64,000 bases of DNA from Thiotrichaceae bacterium (GTDB taxonomy: Bacteria; Pseudomonadota; Gammaproteobacteria; Beggiatoales; Beggiatoaceae), in NCBI GenBank assembly GCA_028688145.1, contig JAQTYU010000004.1, forward strand, positions 1 to 64,000, read 5' to 3'. Below are positions 36,824 through 48,807 of the stretch, in pieces. The position numbers and the translations under genes were made by a program. Positions within the stretch are counted from its first letter, which is position 1, and each line of letters opens with the position of its first letter. The notes under the pieces were generated by a model. That model worked only from the letters and a program-made list of their open reading frames with translations, searched no databases and was not told the DNA's origin.

Positions 36824-39139
36824 ATGTCTCAAATTCATACTTTAGGTTTTCCCCGCGTTGGTTTACACCGCGAATTAAAATTTGCCGTCGAAAAATATTG
36901 GCGCGGCGAATTATCTGCCACCGAATTAGAAAATGTCGGGCGCGTGTTGCGGGCGCGACATTGGGAATTGCAACGCGCCGCTGGCTTAGATTTTGTCAGC
37001 GTTGGCGATTTTGCTTTTTACGACCACATTTTGAATCATATTCAACTCTTAGGCTGTGAACCTGCGCGTTTTGAATTTGCCCCCGAACAAAACGAATTAA
37101 GCCGTTATTTCATCATGGCGCGGGGACTGGCGAATGAACATGAGCATCAATGCGCGACTGCTTGCCATCATACGGAAGGCAGCCCTGCGCTAGAAATGAC
37201 CAAATGGTTTGACACCAATTATCATTATTTAGTCCCTGAATTTACGGCAAGCACTGAGTTTAATTTAAGCTCACAACGTTTATTTGAAGAAGTACAACAA
37301 GCCCAAGATTTAGGGCACTCAGTAAAAGTGGTGCTGGTGGGCGCATTAAGTTTCTTGTACTTAGGCAAGGAAAAAACCAGCGATTTTGAACGCCACAGCT
37401 TGCTCGCAAAACTACTGCCTGTTTATCAAGCTATTTTGCAACGTCTACATGAAATGGGGGTCACTTGGGTACAAATCGACGAACCGATTTTAGGCTTGGA
37501 TTTGTCCGAAGAATGGAAAGCCTCTTTCCAAGAAGTTTATACGCAACTCGCCACTTTGCCCGTCAAGATTTTATTAGCCAGCTATTTTTCGCCTTTGGAA
37601 GAAAATTTAAATTTAGTCTGTGGCTTGCCCGTGGCAGGTTTACATATTGATGCAGTGCGGGCAAAACTCGAATTAACACAAGTGGCTGCGTGTTTGCCAG
37701 CAGATAAAGTTTTGTCCGTGGGGATTATTGACGGGCGCAATATTTGGCGCAGTGATTTAACCGCCGCGCTGGAAACTTTACGCCCCATCGCCGCCCAGCG
37801 TGGGGAAAATTTATGGATTGCGCCCTCATGTTCGTTATTGCATGTGCCGATTAGTCTGGAAACTGAAACCTTGCTCGATGCGGAATTGAAGTCATGGCTG
37901 GCGTTTGCAGGGGAAAAATTAGTTGAATTAAATATTCTCAAGCAAGCTTTAAATGGCAAAACAGGCTTGATTGCTGAGGCTTTAGCCGACAATCAGCAAG
38001 CCCTCGCCAGCCGTCGCAATAGTCAACGAGTTTCAAATCCTGAAGTGGCACAACGTTTAAACGACTTGCCCAGTGAAGCAGATCGCCGCCATTCGCCTTT
38101 TCCCGAGCGCAGAGCCAAGCAACAAGCACGTTTTCAATTGCCTGCGTTTCCAACCACCACCATCGGTTCTTTTCCCCAAACCGCAGAAATTCGTAGCGCA
38201 CGGGCGGCGTTTAAACGCGGTGAGTTAGACAATGCGACTTATCAACAGCGGATGCACGCCGAAATTGCTCACGCGGTCGAGCAGCAAGAAACTTTAGATT
38301 TAGATGTATTAGTGCATGGCGAAGCAGAACGCAATGATATGGTTGAATATTTTGGTGAACAATTGGCAGGTTTTGCGTTCACTAAAAATGGCTGGGTGCA
38401 ATCTTACGGTTCGCGTTGTGTGAAACCGCCCGTGATTTATGGCGATGTGTCGCGCCCCGCCCCAATGACGGTGGACTGGACGGTTTACGCACAAAGCCTG
38501 ACTTCCAAGCCGATGAAAGGCATGTTGACCGGCCCGATTACGATTTTACAATGGTCTTTTGTGCGCGATGACCAGCCGCGTGCCAAAACCGCGCTGCAAA
38601 TTGCTTTAGCAATCCGTGATGAAGTGGTGGATTTGGAAAAGGCAGGCATCGGCATTATTCAAATTGATGAACCTGCGATTCGTGAAGGGCTGCCGCTGCG
38701 TAAAAATCGTTGGAAAATTTATTTGGCATGGGCAACCCGTGCCTTTCGGATTTCTGCATCGGGCGTTGCTGACGACACCCAAATTCACACTCACATGTGT
38801 TATTCGGAATTTAACGATATTTTGGCAGACATTGCCGCGATGGATGCCGACGCAATTACCATTGAAACCAGCCGTTCCGATATGGAATTATTGCGCGGGT
38901 TTGGGGAATTTAATTATCCCAACGAAATTGGACCAGGCGTGTATGACATTCACTCGCCGCGCGTGCCCACGGTGAATGAAATTTTGCGTTTATTAGAAAA
39001 AGCCGCCACGGTTATTCCTGCGCAAAATCTATGGGTTAATCCCGATTGTGGCTTAAAAACCCGAGGCTGGAAAGAAACCAATGAAGCCTTAGAAAACATG
39101 GTTACCGCCGCAAAATTGGCGCGGGCTGCCTTGGTATAA
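36824..39139 (+). CDS. metE: cobalamin-independent methionine synthase MetE
   Basis: A 771-residue cytosolic zinc enzyme transferring methyl from methyl-THF-polyglutamate to homocysteine. The N-terminus [21 protein letters not shown] and two barrel domains of normal length are present. Zinc ligands are visible in [10 protein letters not shown], the conserved Glu and NPDCGLKTR near the C-terminus. The ATG at 36824 has an AGGAG site (36811-36815), better than the frame start at 36779. It is divergent from metR and monocistronic. Confidence 0.97.
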   Translation: MSQIHTLGFPRVGLHRELKFAVEKYWRGELSATELENVGRVLRARHWELQRAAGLDFVSVGDFAFYDHILNHIQLLGCEPARFEFAPEQNELSRYFIMARGLANEHEHQCATACHHTEGSPALEMTKWFDTNYHYLVPEFTASTEFNLSSQRLFEEVQQAQDLGHSVKVVLVGALSFLYLGKEKTSDFERHSLLAKLLPVYQAILQRLHEMGVTWVQIDEPILGLDLSEEWKASFQEVYTQLATLPVKILLASYFSPLEENLNLVCGLPVAGLHIDAVRAKLELTQVAACLPADKVLSVGIIDGRNIWRSDLTAALETLRPIAAQRGENLWIAPSCSLLHVPISLETETLLDAELKSWLAFAGEKLVELNILKQALNGKTGLIAEALADNQQALASRRNSQRVSNPEVAQRLNDLPSEADRRHSPFPERRAKQQARFQLPAFPTTTIGSFPQTAEIRSARAAFKRGELDNATYQQRMHAEIAHAVEQQETLDLDVLVHGEAERNDMVEYFGEQLAGFAFTKNGWVQSYGSRCVKPPVIYGDVSRPAPMTVDWTVYAQSLTSKPMKGMLTGPITILQWSFVRDDQPRAKTALQIALAIRDEVVDLEKAGIGIIQIDEPAIREGLPLRKNRWKIYLAWATRAFRISASGVADDTQIHTHMCYSEFNDILADIAAMDADAITIETSRSDMELLRGFGEFNYPNEIGPGVYDIHSPRVPTVNEILRLLEKAATVIPAQNLWVNPDCGLKTRGWKETNEALENMVTAAKLARAALV

Positions 39140-39535
39140 TTACTGCATTATTCTCCCTTAAAATCCCGTTATTTTTGTTGTTCTGTGTGATGATTTTTCA
39201 AGCATAGGCTGGTGAAAATAGCGGGGTAGTTTCATAAATAATTTTATAAAATCAAATAATTAATCGATTCAGATTTTGACTGACTTTCAAAAAAGTATTT
39301 TAAATAAGGTTTTCCATCATACTGTGTGATTTTAGGCTTGTAATGACCGTTATCTAAATAGGTATTTAAGTTTATAGGGCTTATTCATAATATTTATTAT
39401 ATTAATAACAAGCACCTGATTTTTAAACTATACTTTATAAACATTGGCTTATGTAGGTAATAATTTCGCTTTATTCAAAAACGTGGCTATGTTATGTTTA
39501 ATCACATAAATGCCACCGAAAAAGTCGAAAATTTT
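39140..39535. other. AT-rich intergenic region, no gene seen
   Basis: No reading frame of note. CCCGTTATTTT near 39168 and AAAATAGCGGG near 39215 could form an 11-bp stem with a long loop and may help end metE. The AAATAGCGGGGTA text recurs inverted near 48691. The right half is strongly AT-rich and probably contains the promoter of the next gene. Confidence 0.4.
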
Positions 39536-40513
39536 ATGAGCTTACGCACCTTACACTGCTTATTGTTACTCTGCCTAATTTCTTGCCAAAGTTTTGCTGA
39601 GCCTGCACTTGTGGGAAAAAAAGTGCTTTATGTGGCTTCTTATGAAAATACTTATGAATGGAGTGCGGGTATTGCCCGCGCGATTGAGGAAGAGTTCGCG
39701 AATACGGGTGTGCAGTTGCGCCATTTTTACATGGACACTAAAAATCATCCTGCTGAGGCTGAAAAGCAGGCAGCAGCTCTCAGAGCCAAGGCGATGATTG
39801 AAGCATTTGAACCCGATTTAGTGATTACTTCAGATGATGACGCGGCAAAATATTTAATCGTGCCCTATTACAAAAATAGCAGCTTGCCCTTCGTATTTTG
39901 TGGGGTAAATTGGGATGCCAGTCAATATGGTTTTCCCACCGCCAACGTCACGGGAATGCTGGAAGTTGATTTAGCCGACAAATTAATTAAACAATTACGG
40001 GATTATGCTCGCGGAGATCGTCTTGGTTTTATCGGGTTAGATGGACTTTCGGAGCGCAAAGAAGCGATTGCTTATAAAAATTATTTACAGCTTAATTTAC
40101 AAAAAACTTATTTTGTGAAAACGATGGCTGAATTTGAACAAGCGTTTATCGACGCACAAAGCGAGGTGGACATCCTGATTCTTGCGAATTTGAAGGGCGT
40201 GCACGGTTTTGAATTAGATAAAACTATTGGATTTATCGAAAATAACGTTCGCATTCCTGTGGGCGTTACCTTGCATCAAAGTTTGGCGCGTTTAAGTTTA
40301 TTGAGCATGGTGAAATTGCCCAGTGAGCAAGGCAAATGGGCGGCGCAAACCGCATTGAAAATTTTAAACGGTGCATCCCCCAGTGATTTCCCGATTACTA
40401 AGAATAAAGAAGGGAAATTGATTTTAAATTCGTGGATGGCGTTGCAATTGGGGGTTAAATTTAAACCCTCACTGTTGAAATTGGGAACGCCAGTGGGGGA
40501 GTTGGCGCAGTAA
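39536..40513 (+). CDS. periplasmic ABC-type substrate-binding protein
   Basis: A 325-residue exported protein with signal peptide LRTLHCLLLLCLISCQSFA. The periplasmic binding fold has KKVLYVASYENTYEWSAGIARAIEEE, DLVITSDDDAAKYLIVPYY, and VTGMLEVDLADKLIKQL, the pattern of ABC_sub_bind-type proteins that often feed sensor kinases. No permease or ATPase gene is adjacent, so it may be a sensor subunit (inference). The start at 39536 is chosen for the signal peptide; a 14-codon longer start at 39494 is possible. It converges on recQ with a repeat element between. Confidence 0.82.
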   Translation: MSLRTLHCLLLLCLISCQSFAEPALVGKKVLYVASYENTYEWSAGIARAIEEEFANTGVQLRHFYMDTKNHPAEAEKQAAALRAKAMIEAFEPDLVITSDDDAAKYLIVPYYKNSSLPFVFCGVNWDASQYGFPTANVTGMLEVDLADKLIKQLRDYARGDRLGFIGLDGLSERKEAIAYKNYLQLNLQKTYFVKTMAEFEQAFIDAQSEVDILILANLKGVHGFELDKTIGFIENNVRIPVGVTLHQSLARLSLLSMVKLPSEQGKWAAQTALKILNGASPSDFPITKNKEGKLILNSWMALQLGVKFKPSLLKLGTPVGELAQ

Positions 40514-40515
40514 TG

Positions 40516-40766
40516 TAACCTGAGTTCGGGATAAGGAAGAGTAGAAAATTTAGCAGTCGTAGGGTGGAATAGCGTAGCGTATTCCACCAAGAAAGGTGAT
40601 AACTCTAGGTATGACGCAGTTAAATCGATAAGACCCTCATTGTACGGTAGAAGCCTGTAAAATCCTCGCCGCTGGAGCGACGAGGTAGTCATTCCAATGC
40701 TGGAGCGTTGGAACGAGACAAGTATCACGCTTCAGGGTGGAATACGCTACGCTATTCCACCCTACT
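40516..40766. repeat. MITE-like element, copy 3 (right end missing)
   Basis: It keeps the left terminal repeat (AACCTGAGTTCGGGATAAG near 40517), both ~30-bp inner inverted arms and the central CCAATGCTGGAGCGTTGG near-palindrome. After CCTACT at 40766 it stops, without the right terminus. It lies between the convergent binding-protein and recQ genes, ten bases from the recQ stop, so it probably forms the 3' ends of both transcripts. Confidence 0.88.
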
Positions 40767-40776
40767 GAATTAAAAC

Positions 40777-42594
40777 TCACCCCTCATAACGCATTGAATG
40801 CTCATCCAACACATTTAAAAACGCCTGTCCGTAACGGTCCAATTTCCGAATCCCCACCCCCGATAATTTACCCAAACCCTCCAGCGTGTCGGGGCGATAA
40901 CACACCATATCCACCAGCGTGCTGTCGTGGAAAATCACATAGGGAGGCACGTTTTGCGCTTGTGCCAATTCCAAGCGTTTTGCCCGCAACGCCGCCCACA
41001 ACATCTTATCTGAACCTTCAAACGGACTGTGTGAAGCGGTGCGCTGCAATTTTTGGCGTGAACTGCTGGGTTTATGGTCTTTCCGCAAGCGAATCGTTTG
41101 TTCACCACGCAACAGCGGACGTGCTTTTTCTGTGAGCCGCAAACCGCCACCTTCCACATCAATCGTGACCACGCCCGCCGCCGCCAATTGTCGGAACACC
41201 GATTGCCATTGATCCGCCGCTAACTCCGTGCCAATCCCAAAAGTGCTGAGCAAATGATGTTGATTACGTTCAATGCGGGTGTCGCTGGTTTTGCCGAGCA
41301 AGACTTCAATCAAATAGCCCACCCCAAAACGCTGCCCCGTGCGATAAATACAAGATAAGGCTTTTTGTACGACTTCCGTGCCGTCCCATGTCGCCACAGG
41401 GTCTAGGCACACGTCGCAATTGCCACAAGGCGCGGGCAAATGATCATCAAAATACGCCAATAAAGTTTGACGGCGGCAAGTCGTGACTTCACAAAAACCA
41501 AGCATGGCATTGAGTTTGTGCTGTTCTAAACGTTTGTGCGACTCGTCCGCTTCCGAAGTTTCCAGCATTTTACGCAACATCACCACGTCGCCCAGCCCAT
41601 ACGCCATCCACGCATTCGCAGGCAAACCATCGCGCCCCGCCCGCCCCGTTTCTTGGTAATAGGCTTCTATGCTTTTCGGCAAATCTAAATGCGCCACAAA
41701 ACGCACGTTAGGCTTATCAATGCCCATGCCAAAGGCGATGGTAGCAACAATCACAATGCCTTCTTCGCGCAGAAAACGCATTTGATTGTGTTGACGCAAC
41801 GCAGTCGGCAAACCCGCATGATAAGGTAACGCTGTCCAGCCTTGGGTTTGTAACCATTCCGCAGTTTCTTCAACCCGTTTGCGCGATAAACAATACACAA
41901 TGCCTGAATCGCCCTGGTGTTCACTGTCGATGAATTGCAATAATTGGCGGCGTGGATTGTCTTTTTGCACCACGCGATAACGAATATTCGGGCGGTCAAA
42001 TCCTGCCACGAAAATTCGCGCATTGCCCAAACCCAAACGCACTGCGATTTCTTCACGGGTGGTTTTGTCAGCGGTGGCGGTTAATGCAATACGTGGCACA
42101 TCGGGGAAACGTTCGTGCAACACCGAAAGCTGCACATATTCGGGGCGAAAATCATGTCCCCATTGGGAAACACAATGCGCTTCGTCAATGGCAAATAAAG
42201 CGATTTGAGTATTGGCTAAAAACTCGAGAAAACGCGGGGTTAATAAACGCTCGGGTGCGACATAAAGCAAATCTAATTCACCGCGCCGTAATTGTTGGGA
42301 AACTTCGCGAGCATCCTCTGTCGATTGACTGGAGTTGAGAAATGCCGCCCTCACCCCCAATTGTAATAATGCGCTGACTTGGTCTTGCATTAACGCAATT
42401 AAGGGCGAGACCACAATGCCCAAACCGCCGCGCAACATCGCAGGAATTTGATAGCACAAGGATTTACCGCCGCCCGTGGGCATTAATACCAGCGCGTCAC
42501 CGCCTGCTAATATATGTTCAATAATCGCTTGTTGTTCACCGCGAAACTGTTCATAACCGAAAATTTTACGCAGTAATTCAAGTTCAGGTGACAT
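40777..42594 (-). CDS. recQ: ATP-dependent DNA helicase RecQ
   Basis: A 605-residue 3'-5' helicase. Motif I is [14 protein letters not shown], motif [21 protein letters not shown], motif [12 protein letters not shown]. An RQC zinc site (CRRQ...CGNCDVC) follows, with a winged-helix region and a C-terminal HRDC domain ([26 protein letters not shown]). Full length. It follows acyP by 3 bp on the same strand. Acts in recombination and stalled-fork repair. Confidence 0.96.
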   Translation of the reverse strand: MSPELELLRKIFGYEQFRGEQQAIIEHILAGGDALVLMPTGGGKSLCYQIPAMLRGGLGIVVSPLIALMQDQVSALLQLGVRAAFLNSSQSTEDAREVSQQLRRGELDLLYVAPERLLTPRFLEFLANTQIALFAIDEAHCVSQWGHDFRPEYVQLSVLHERFPDVPRIALTATADKTTREEIAVRLGLGNARIFVAGFDRPNIRYRVVQKDNPRRQLLQFIDSEHQGDSGIVYCLSRKRVEETAEWLQTQGWTALPYHAGLPTALRQHNQMRFLREEGIVIVATIAFGMGIDKPNVRFVAHLDLPKSIEAYYQETGRAGRDGLPANAWMAYGLGDVVMLRKMLETSEADESHKRLEQHKLNAMLGFCEVTTCRRQTLLAYFDDHLPAPCGNCDVCLDPVATWDGTEVVQKALSCIYRTGQRFGVGYLIEVLLGKTSDTRIERNQHHLLSTFGIGTELAADQWQSVFRQLAAAGVVTIDVEGGGLRLTEKARPLLRGEQTIRLRKDHKPSSSRQKLQRTASHSPFEGSDKMLWAALRAKRLELAQAQNVPPYVIFHDSTLVDMVCYRPDTLEGLGKLSGVGIRKLDRYGQAFLNVLDEHSMRYEG

Positions 42595-42597
42595 AGT

Positions 42598-42885
42598 TTA
42601 AGCGGTCGTGAAATCAGGCGGACAGGGCTGGTCGGTGACGGTTTCACATTCCACCGCGCTGACTTTTGAAAAGGGTGAACCTTTATGCAGCCATTGGCAC
42701 AAGCTGGCGACTGCGGCTTCATCGCCACAAGCTAGCACGGCAACACGCCCATCTTCAAGATTTTTTGCCCAGCCTGTGACCCCTAAACTTTGGGCTTTGC
42801 GGCGCGCAAAAGCTCTGAACGCGACCCCTTGCACCCGTCCACTGACTAAACAATATTTACAAATTTTGCTACTCATTATTTTCAT
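42598..42885 (-). CDS. acyP: acylphosphatase
   Basis: A 95-residue enzyme hydrolysing acyl phosphates. The family motif is CLVSGRVQGVAFRAFARRKAQ, with catalytic Arg in GVAFR and Asn in GWAKNLEDG. It directly precedes recQ on the same strand. Two candidate starts (ATG at 42885 and at 42876) are not separated by ribosome-binding evidence. Confidence 0.93.
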   Translation of the reverse strand: MKIMSSKICKYCLVSGRVQGVAFRAFARRKAQSLGVTGWAKNLEDGRVAVLACGDEAAVASLCQWLHKGSPFSKVSAVECETVTDQPCPPDFTTA

Positions 42886-43073
42886 TAATTGGATTGAATT
42901 TATAGGTTCTTGTGAATAAGCTTGCTTATAATTTGAAGTTCACGATGCTAAGTGGTGAACTCCCGCTTGAAACGGCGAATCGTGATTATAGTATGACATA
43001 TCGAGAAGTCGTGATACTTTCATATCAAGGGCTTTTAATATAAGATCGACACACGAAGAGGTGTTTTCCTGCG

Positions 43074-43244
43074 ATGGGCAAGAAATACACTGACGCACTA
43101 CTAATCTGTCCAATCTGCTTTATACTTAGCCTGACACCCTGTGTTATTTCTACGCTTAATGATCAGCCCTTGCCTCATGATTTGACGCTATCTAATAGTG
43201 ACACTTACTCGATGCCTGAAAGTGAGAACTCCATTGAAAATTAA
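43074..43244 (+). CDS. putative 56-residue lipoprotein-like peptide
   Basis: A short frame starting MGKKYTDALLICPICFILSL with a hydrophobic stretch and LTPC that could be a lipobox. Its end overlaps the beginning of the hybrid kinase gene, so kinase translation could be coupled to it. GCGATGGGC at the start has no strong ribosome-binding site. It could be a leader peptide, a small membrane protein or a chance frame. Confidence 0.35.
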   Translation: MGKKYTDALLICPICFILSLTPCVISTLNDQPLPHDLTLSNSDTYSMPESENSIEN

Positions 43245-45888
43245 ACTATTAGAAACCAACATCGCGTACCGCTTCACTTTTTACGTGTTCATTATCAGTT
43301 GCGTCATTACCTTACTCACGACCTCTATCCAGTTATATACTTATTACTTACAAGATATTGACAGGATTTATGAACGTACTCAGGAAGTTAAAACTTCTTA
43401 TTTAGAAAGTATTCAGCAAAGCGTATGGGTCTATAACGAACACCAATTAAAAGCTTTACTCAAAGGCATCTCGCACTTACCTGATGTGCAATATGTCGCG
43501 ATGGAATTTCCTGATAAAACTAAAAATATTATCGAAGGCAGTTATAGTAATGAAGATATTGTTCCCTATGAAGAATTAATTCGTTATGAATATGACCCTG
43601 ACCAGCAAATTTTAGCTAAATTACGGGTGATTTTCAGCCTGAAAAATGTGTATAACCGTTTGAAATATAAAATTGTGGTGGTGTTGATGACTAACGCCGC
43701 CAGTATTGCCTTTTTAGCGATTTTAACGCTGTTAGTTTTCAATTGGATGATCGGGCGGCATTTGAATCGAATTGCTAATTATACCGAACATTTAGATTTA
43801 GAACATTTTGACAGCATTCTTGATTTAGAACGTCCCCACCGCCACGAAGACACGCCTGATGAATTGGAACATGTGGTCAGTGCAATCAATAGTATGCGGA
43901 TTAATTTACAACGCTCTTACACAGGATTGTGTGACAGCGAACAAGACACCCGCAGTTTATTAAAATCCTCGCTGGTGGGTTTGGCGTTGTGGCGGGTGGA
44001 AACGGGGCAGTTTGAAACGGTGAATCCTGCTTACGCGCAATTGATGGGCTACAACGTCAGCGACGTATTAAAGCAAACTTATTGGGATGTGGTGGTTGAA
44101 GAAAATGTGAACACCGCCCGCGCCGAGTTGCAAGCCCTGAAAACGGGCGAGCGTTACGGGCCTTATGAAAAAGAATACCGTCATCGCGATGGTTTTTATG
44201 TGCCTGTGCGCTTATCAGCGATTATTATCGACCGGGGCGGTGAACGCTTCGTATGGCTAAACGTTGAAGATATTACTCAACAAAAACGCGCCGCCTCAGA
44301 ATTGCGGATTGCCAAGCAAAAGGCGGAAGAAGCCAATCTCGCGAAGAGCCAATTCCTTGCCAATATGAGCCATGAATTGCGTACCCCGATGAATGCCATT
44401 ATCGGCTACAGCGAGATGTTGGATGAAGAATTGCGCGATATTGAAGTCAGTGCGGGCGTGTTGCAAGATGTGAAAAATATCCAAGGCGCAGCGCGGCATT
44501 TACTCGGCTTAATCAATGATATTTTAGATATTTCTAAGATTGAAGCAGGGAAAATGGATTTATATGTGGAAGGTTTTAATTTAGAATCCATGTTACAAAA
44601 TGTGGTTTCCACGATTCAGCCTTTGATTGATAATCGCGCCAATACCCTGCATTTGCAGTATGAAAAAGATTTGGGTGAGATGAACAGCGATTTGACCAAA
44701 GTACGGCAAATCTTGCTAAATTTACTCAGCAATGCGTCTAAATTCAGTGAACAAGGTATCATTAGCCTTGAAGTGCAACGGGTGTTAGAAGAAGGTGAAT
44801 GGATTGTATTTCGAGTCAATGACGATGGCATTGGTATGACCCTAGACCAACAATCCAAACTGTTCCAGAGTTTTTCACAAGCCGATGCCTCAACCACCCG
44901 TAAATATGGCGGCACGGGCTTAGGGCTTGCGATTACCAAACATTTCACCCAAATGTTGGGCGGCACGATTGTAGTCGAAAGTGAATTTGGCAAGGGCAGC
45001 AGTTTCGTGGTGAAATTGCCCGCCACGATTAAGGCGCAAAAACGCATTCACACCTTGCCTGAAATTGAAAATACCTTGGCTTCTTATCAGCAAGTGAACA
45101 CAAGCTCACCTTCTGAAAGTGGTATTGTGTTGGTGATTGATGATGATTCTTCGGCGCGGGATTTGTTAAAAACCTATCTCGGCAAAATCGGCTATCAAGT
45201 CGCTGCTGCTGAAAATGGGCAGGAAGGTTTAAAATTAGCGCGAAAACTGCGCCCCAATGCGATTACGTTAGATGTGATGATGCCGAATATGGATGGCTGG
45301 CAAGTTTTAACCCAGCTCAAAGCCGATCCTGATTTAGCGCATATTCCTGTGATTATGCTCACGATTATGGAAGATAAAGATTTAGGCTATTCTTTGGGCG
45401 CGTCTGAATACTTGATTAAACCCGTCAGCCGCGACCAATTGGCAACGGTGTTGCGTAAATATCGCGTCGAAAAAGCGTCTTGCACGGTGATGATTGTTGA
45501 AGATGACACCGCCACCCGTGAAATGATGGTACGTATGTTGAATAAAACTCATTGGAATGTGATTGAAGCGACCAATGGGATGAAAGCTTTAGAATGTTTA
45601 CAAACACGTAGACCTGACTTAATTTTATTGGATTTAATGATGCCAGAAATGGATGGTTTTGAATTTATTGCACAATTGCGCCAACAAAGCGAATGGGCTG
45701 ATATTCCTGTGGTGGTGTTGACCGCCAAAGATATTACCATGGAAGATCGGATTTGGCTGAGCAATCGCGTGGATACCGTGTTCCAAAAAGGGGCATATCG
45801 ACGTGAAGAATTATTAGTGGAATTGCGCCAATTACTAATGAATGCGACTTCAAAACGCCTGAATTATGGACGTTTAATGCAGCAATGA
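43198..45888 (+). CDS. hybrid sensor histidine kinase with two receiver domains
   Basis: An ~896-residue kinase. It has an N-terminal transmembrane helix (about 25-47), a ~110-residue periplasmic region, a second helix near 160-182, a HAMP-like linker, a PAS domain near 260-375 ([17 protein letters not shown]), HisKA with phospho-His in [20 protein letters not shown], HATPase_c with NDDGIGM and [10 protein letters not shown], then two receiver domains each with an Asp in [11 protein letters not shown] and [11 protein letters not shown]. The frame begins at GTG 43198; a TTG at 43234 giving [14 protein letters not shown] is an alternative. It overlaps rlmE by ATGA. The signal is unknown. Confidence 0.9.
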   Translation: MTLTRCLKVRTPLKIKLLETNIAYRFTFYVFIISCVITLLTTSIQLYTYYLQDIDRIYERTQEVKTSYLESIQQSVWVYNEHQLKALLKGISHLPDVQYVAMEFPDKTKNIIEGSYSNEDIVPYEELIRYEYDPDQQILAKLRVIFSLKNVYNRLKYKIVVVLMTNAASIAFLAILTLLVFNWMIGRHLNRIANYTEHLDLEHFDSILDLERPHRHEDTPDELEHVVSAINSMRINLQRSYTGLCDSEQDTRSLLKSSLVGLALWRVETGQFETVNPAYAQLMGYNVSDVLKQTYWDVVVEENVNTARAELQALKTGERYGPYEKEYRHRDGFYVPVRLSAIIIDRGGERFVWLNVEDITQQKRAASELRIAKQKAEEANLAKSQFLANMSHELRTPMNAIIGYSEMLDEELRDIEVSAGVLQDVKNIQGAARHLLGLINDILDISKIEAGKMDLYVEGFNLESMLQNVVSTIQPLIDNRANTLHLQYEKDLGEMNSDLTKVRQILLNLLSNASKFSEQGIISLEVQRVLEEGEWIVFRVNDDGIGMTLDQQSKLFQSFSQADASTTRKYGGTGLGLAITKHFTQMLGGTIVVESEFGKGSSFVVKLPATIKAQKRIHTLPEIENTLASYQQVNTSSPSESGIVLVIDDDSSARDLLKTYLGKIGYQVAAAENGQEGLKLARKLRPNAITLDVMMPNMDGWQVLTQLKADPDLAHIPVIMLTIMEDKDLGYSLGASEYLIKPVSRDQLATVLRKYRVEKASCTVMIVEDDTATREMMVRMLNKTHWNVIEATNGMKALECLQTRRPDLILLDLMMPEMDGFEFIAQLRQQSEWADIPVVVLTAKDITMEDRIWLSNRVDTVFQKGAYRREELLVELRQLLMNATSKRLNYGRLMQQ

Positions 45889-46508
45889 GTAAATTAACCC
45901 AAAGTAGTCAACGTTGGTTACAAGAACATGCCAACGATCAATATGTTAAACAAGCGCAAAAAGAAGGGTATCGTTCCCGTGCCGTGTACAAATTGGCACA
46001 ATTAGACGAACGTGATCGTTTATTCTACCCCAATATGACGATTATCGACCTGGGTGCAGCCCCTGGGGGCTGGTCACAATGGGCGCAGCAACGTCTACAA
46101 AAACAGTGCAGAATTTTTGCCTTAGATATTTTGCCGATGGAAGCCTTACCCGATGTCAGCTTTCTTCAAGGGGATTTCCGTGAAGAAGCCGTGCTCAATC
46201 AACTTTTAGAATTGCTCGGACAACAAAAAGCTAATCTTGTAATGTCGGATATGGCACCCAATATGAGTGGTGTAAGAGCCGTTGATCAACCATCCAGCAT
46301 GTATCTTGCCGAACTCGCTCGCGACCTCGCCTTTGAAGTGCTCGCGCCGAAGGGTGATTTTGTCAGCAAATTATTTCAGGGCGAGGGTTTTGATGAATAT
46401 ATCCGCAGCTTACGGACACGATTTAAACAAGTGTTGATTCGTAAACCCGATGCCTCGCGGGCGCGCTCCGCTGAAGTCTACGCGCTTGCCAGACAATACA
46501 CCCCTTAG
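45885..46508 (+). CDS. rlmE: 23S rRNA (uridine-2'-O-)methyltransferase RlmE (FtsJ/RrmJ)
   Basis: A 207-residue SAM-dependent enzyme methylating U2552 of 23S rRNA (E. coli numbering). The text is [29 protein letters not shown] as the SAM loop, [11 protein letters not shown], and [11 protein letters not shown]. The K-D-K-E catalytic residues fit. It lies upstream of ftsH as in E. coli, with the kinase gene overlapping its start by 4 bp. Confidence 0.96.
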   Translation: MSKLTQSSQRWLQEHANDQYVKQAQKEGYRSRAVYKLAQLDERDRLFYPNMTIIDLGAAPGGWSQWAQQRLQKQCRIFALDILPMEALPDVSFLQGDFREEAVLNQLLELLGQQKANLVMSDMAPNMSGVRAVDQPSSMYLAELARDLAFEVLAPKGDFVSKLFQGEGFDEYIRSLRTRFKQVLIRKPDASRARSAEVYALARQYTP

Positions 46509-46603
46509 TTATAGTAACTCTCAACTTGTCTGGCAATATGTCCAGATAATCTACCGATATTTTTAACTTGAAAGCTGTCTGACAGCAAAATGAGGCTTTA
46601 TCC

Positions 46604-48535
46604 GTGAACGACATGGTAAAAAATCTCTTACTCTGGGTCGTGATTGCATTAGTGTTGATGATGGTGTTTAACAACTTTGGCCCTCGCAACAATGCTTCAC
46701 AAGCGCTTGATTACTCAGAATTCATTACGGATGTTCAACAAGGACGTGTTCAAAAAGTGGTGATTGAAGGTCGCACCATTCGCGGCATTAAAACTACAGG
46801 CGAACATTTTGTCACCTACAATCCCGGCGACAATGGTTTAGTCGGTGATTTACTGAAGGCAAAAGTCCAAGTGGATTCACGTCCACCTGAACAACAATCG
46901 GTGCTGATGCAAATCTTCATTTCATGGTTTCCGATGTTATTGTTGTTTGGGGTGTTGGTATTTTTTATGCGCCAAATGCAAGGCGGCGGTGGACGCGGTG
47001 CGCTTTCCTTTGGGAAAAGCCGTGCACGCATGATTGAAGAAGATCAGATTAAAATCACTTTTGCGGATGTGGCAGGGGTGGATGAAGCTAAAGAAGAAGT
47101 GAAAGAATTGGTGGATTTTTTACGCGATCCCGGCAAATTCCAAAACTTGGGTGGCAAGATTCCGCGCGGGGTATTGATGGTGGGTTCACCTGGGACGGGT
47201 AAAACCTTGCTTGCTAAAGCGATTGCAGGCGAGGCAAAAGTTCCCTTTTTCACGATTTCAGGTTCTGATTTCGTCGAAATGTTTGTCGGCGTGGGCGCAT
47301 CTCGGGTGCGTGACATGTTTGAACAAGCCAAAAAACACGCACCTTGTATCATTTTCATCGATGAAATTGACGCAGTGGGTCGGCACCGTGGCGCAGGTTT
47401 GGGCGGCGGTCATGATGAACGCGAACAAACTTTGAACCAATTATTGGTGGAAATGGACGGCTTTGAAGGCAGCGAAGGCGTGATTGTGATCGCCGCAACC
47501 AACCGCCCTGACGTATTAGACCCTGCGTTATTGCGTCCTGGCCGTTTTGACCGTCAGGTCGTGGTGCCTTTGCCTGATGTGCGCGGTCGTGAACAAATTC
47601 TGAAAGTTCACATGCGCAAAGTGCCTTTATCTGATGATGTGGAAGCCAATTTGATTGCACGCGGTACGCCCGGATTTTCAGGCGCGGATTTGGCAAACTT
47701 GGTGAATGAAGCGGCATTGTTTGCGGCGCGTGCCAATAAGCGCGTGGTGGAAATGCTCGATTTTGAAAAAGCCAAAGATAAAATCATGATGGGTACGGAA
47801 CGCCGTTCGATGGTGATGAGTGACGATGAAAAGCGTAACACCGCTTATCATGAAGCGGGTCATGCGATTGTGGGTTATTTAGTGCCCTCCAGCGACCCTG
47901 TGTACAAAGTCACGATTATTCCTCGTGGGCGGGCGTTGGGTGTGACCATGTTCTTGCCTGAAGCGGATCGTTACAGTTACAGCAAGCAACGTTTAGAAAG
48001 CCAAATTTCTCGTTTGTTCGGGGGGCGTATTGCAGAAGAGCTGATTTTTGGCGCGGATGCGGTGACCACGGGCGCAAGTAATGATATTCAGCGTGCCACG
48101 GAATTGGCGCGAAATATGGTTACGAAGTGGGGCTTGTCGGAACGTTTAGGACCTTTGACTTATGGCGAAGATGATGGCGAAGTGTTTTTAGGGCATTCCG
48201 TGACTCATCATAAGTTGGTGTCTGATGAAACCGCGCATTTGATTGATGAAGAAATTCGTTCTTTGATTGATAGCAATTATGCACGCGCTCATAGTATTTT
48301 AACTGAGCATATCAATGTATTGCATCTTATGGCAGCGGCTTTGATGAAGTATGAAACGATTGACAGTGAACAAATTACCGATTTGATGGCAGGCAGAACA
48401 CCTAAACCGCCTAAGGATTGGACGGACACTGACAGCGGTTCTAAAGTGCAAAGCAACACGCCGCCTTCTGCGGGTGAAAGTGCTGAAGTGACTCCACCTA
48501 CGGCTCAAATTGGGGGCACGGCGAGTTCTTTGTAA
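46604..48535 (+). CDS. ftsH: ATP-dependent zinc metalloprotease FtsH
   Basis: A 643-residue membrane AAA protease. Two N-terminal helices flank a ~70-residue periplasmic domain. Walker A GSPGTGKT, Walker [12 protein letters not shown], the SRH region [20 protein letters not shown], and zinc site HEAGH in [11 protein letters not shown] with a distal Asp ligand region follow. It degrades membrane proteins and regulators such as LpxC. The GTG at 46604 is preferred, with GAGG 8 bp upstream; the ATG at 46613 has none. Ends in a terminator. Confidence 0.97.
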   Translation: MNDMVKNLLLWVVIALVLMMVFNNFGPRNNASQALDYSEFITDVQQGRVQKVVIEGRTIRGIKTTGEHFVTYNPGDNGLVGDLLKAKVQVDSRPPEQQSVLMQIFISWFPMLLLFGVLVFFMRQMQGGGGRGALSFGKSRARMIEEDQIKITFADVAGVDEAKEEVKELVDFLRDPGKFQNLGGKIPRGVLMVGSPGTGKTLLAKAIAGEAKVPFFTISGSDFVEMFVGVGASRVRDMFEQAKKHAPCIIFIDEIDAVGRHRGAGLGGGHDEREQTLNQLLVEMDGFEGSEGVIVIAATNRPDVLDPALLRPGRFDRQVVVPLPDVRGREQILKVHMRKVPLSDDVEANLIARGTPGFSGADLANLVNEAALFAARANKRVVEMLDFEKAKDKIMMGTERRSMVMSDDEKRNTAYHEAGHAIVGYLVPSSDPVYKVTIIPRGRALGVTMFLPEADRYSYSKQRLESQISRLFGGRIAEELIFGADAVTTGASNDIQRATELARNMVTKWGLSERLGPLTYGEDDGEVFLGHSVTHHKLVSDETAHLIDEEIRSLIDSNYARAHSILTEHINVLHLMAAALMKYETIDSEQITDLMAGRTPKPPKDWTDTDSGSKVQSNTPPSAGESAEVTPPTAQIGGTASSL

Positions 48536-48554
48536 CAGCCTGTTTTAAGATGTG

Positions 48555-48590
48555 AAAAAGCCTGCTGGAGAAATCTGGTGGGCTTTTTTG
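48555..48590 (+). terminator. terminator of ftsH
   Basis: AAAAAGCC at 48555-48562 pairs with GGCTTTTT at 48581-48588, with a T run continuing the stem. It is 20 bp after the ftsH stop. Confidence 0.85.
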
Positions 48591-48658
48591 TTTCTTGAAG
48601 CTGTGCTTAACTACAAAAATGAGGAATGAAGGTCAGGATTGATGGTTATTTAGGGTTA

Positions 48659-48671
48659 CGGTTGGCAACCG
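48659..48671. repeat. short palindrome (CGGTTG-g-CAACCG)
   Basis: A 6-bp perfect inverted repeat with one central base, in GGTTACGG-TTGGCAACCG context. It is a weaker relative of the GTTGGGTTGCC family at 14013-14037. The rest of 48591-48807 shows no gene. Confidence 0.5.
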
Positions 48672-48807
48672 AACTTACAGCGGCTACCATAATACCCCGC
48701 TATTTCTATAAACCCTTTGGAAATAGTTTTCCGTGGTTCTTCATCTCGTAATCAACAGTAAAAAAATATAATATGAACCATCAAGTCACATCACGAAAGA
48801 AAAAATC

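Noticed and set aside
40276..40728. 150-residue minus-strand frame crossing MITE copy 3
   Set aside because: It joins the repeat to antisense of the binding-protein gene; the same repeat translation appears at copy 1, so it is repeat sequence and not a gene.
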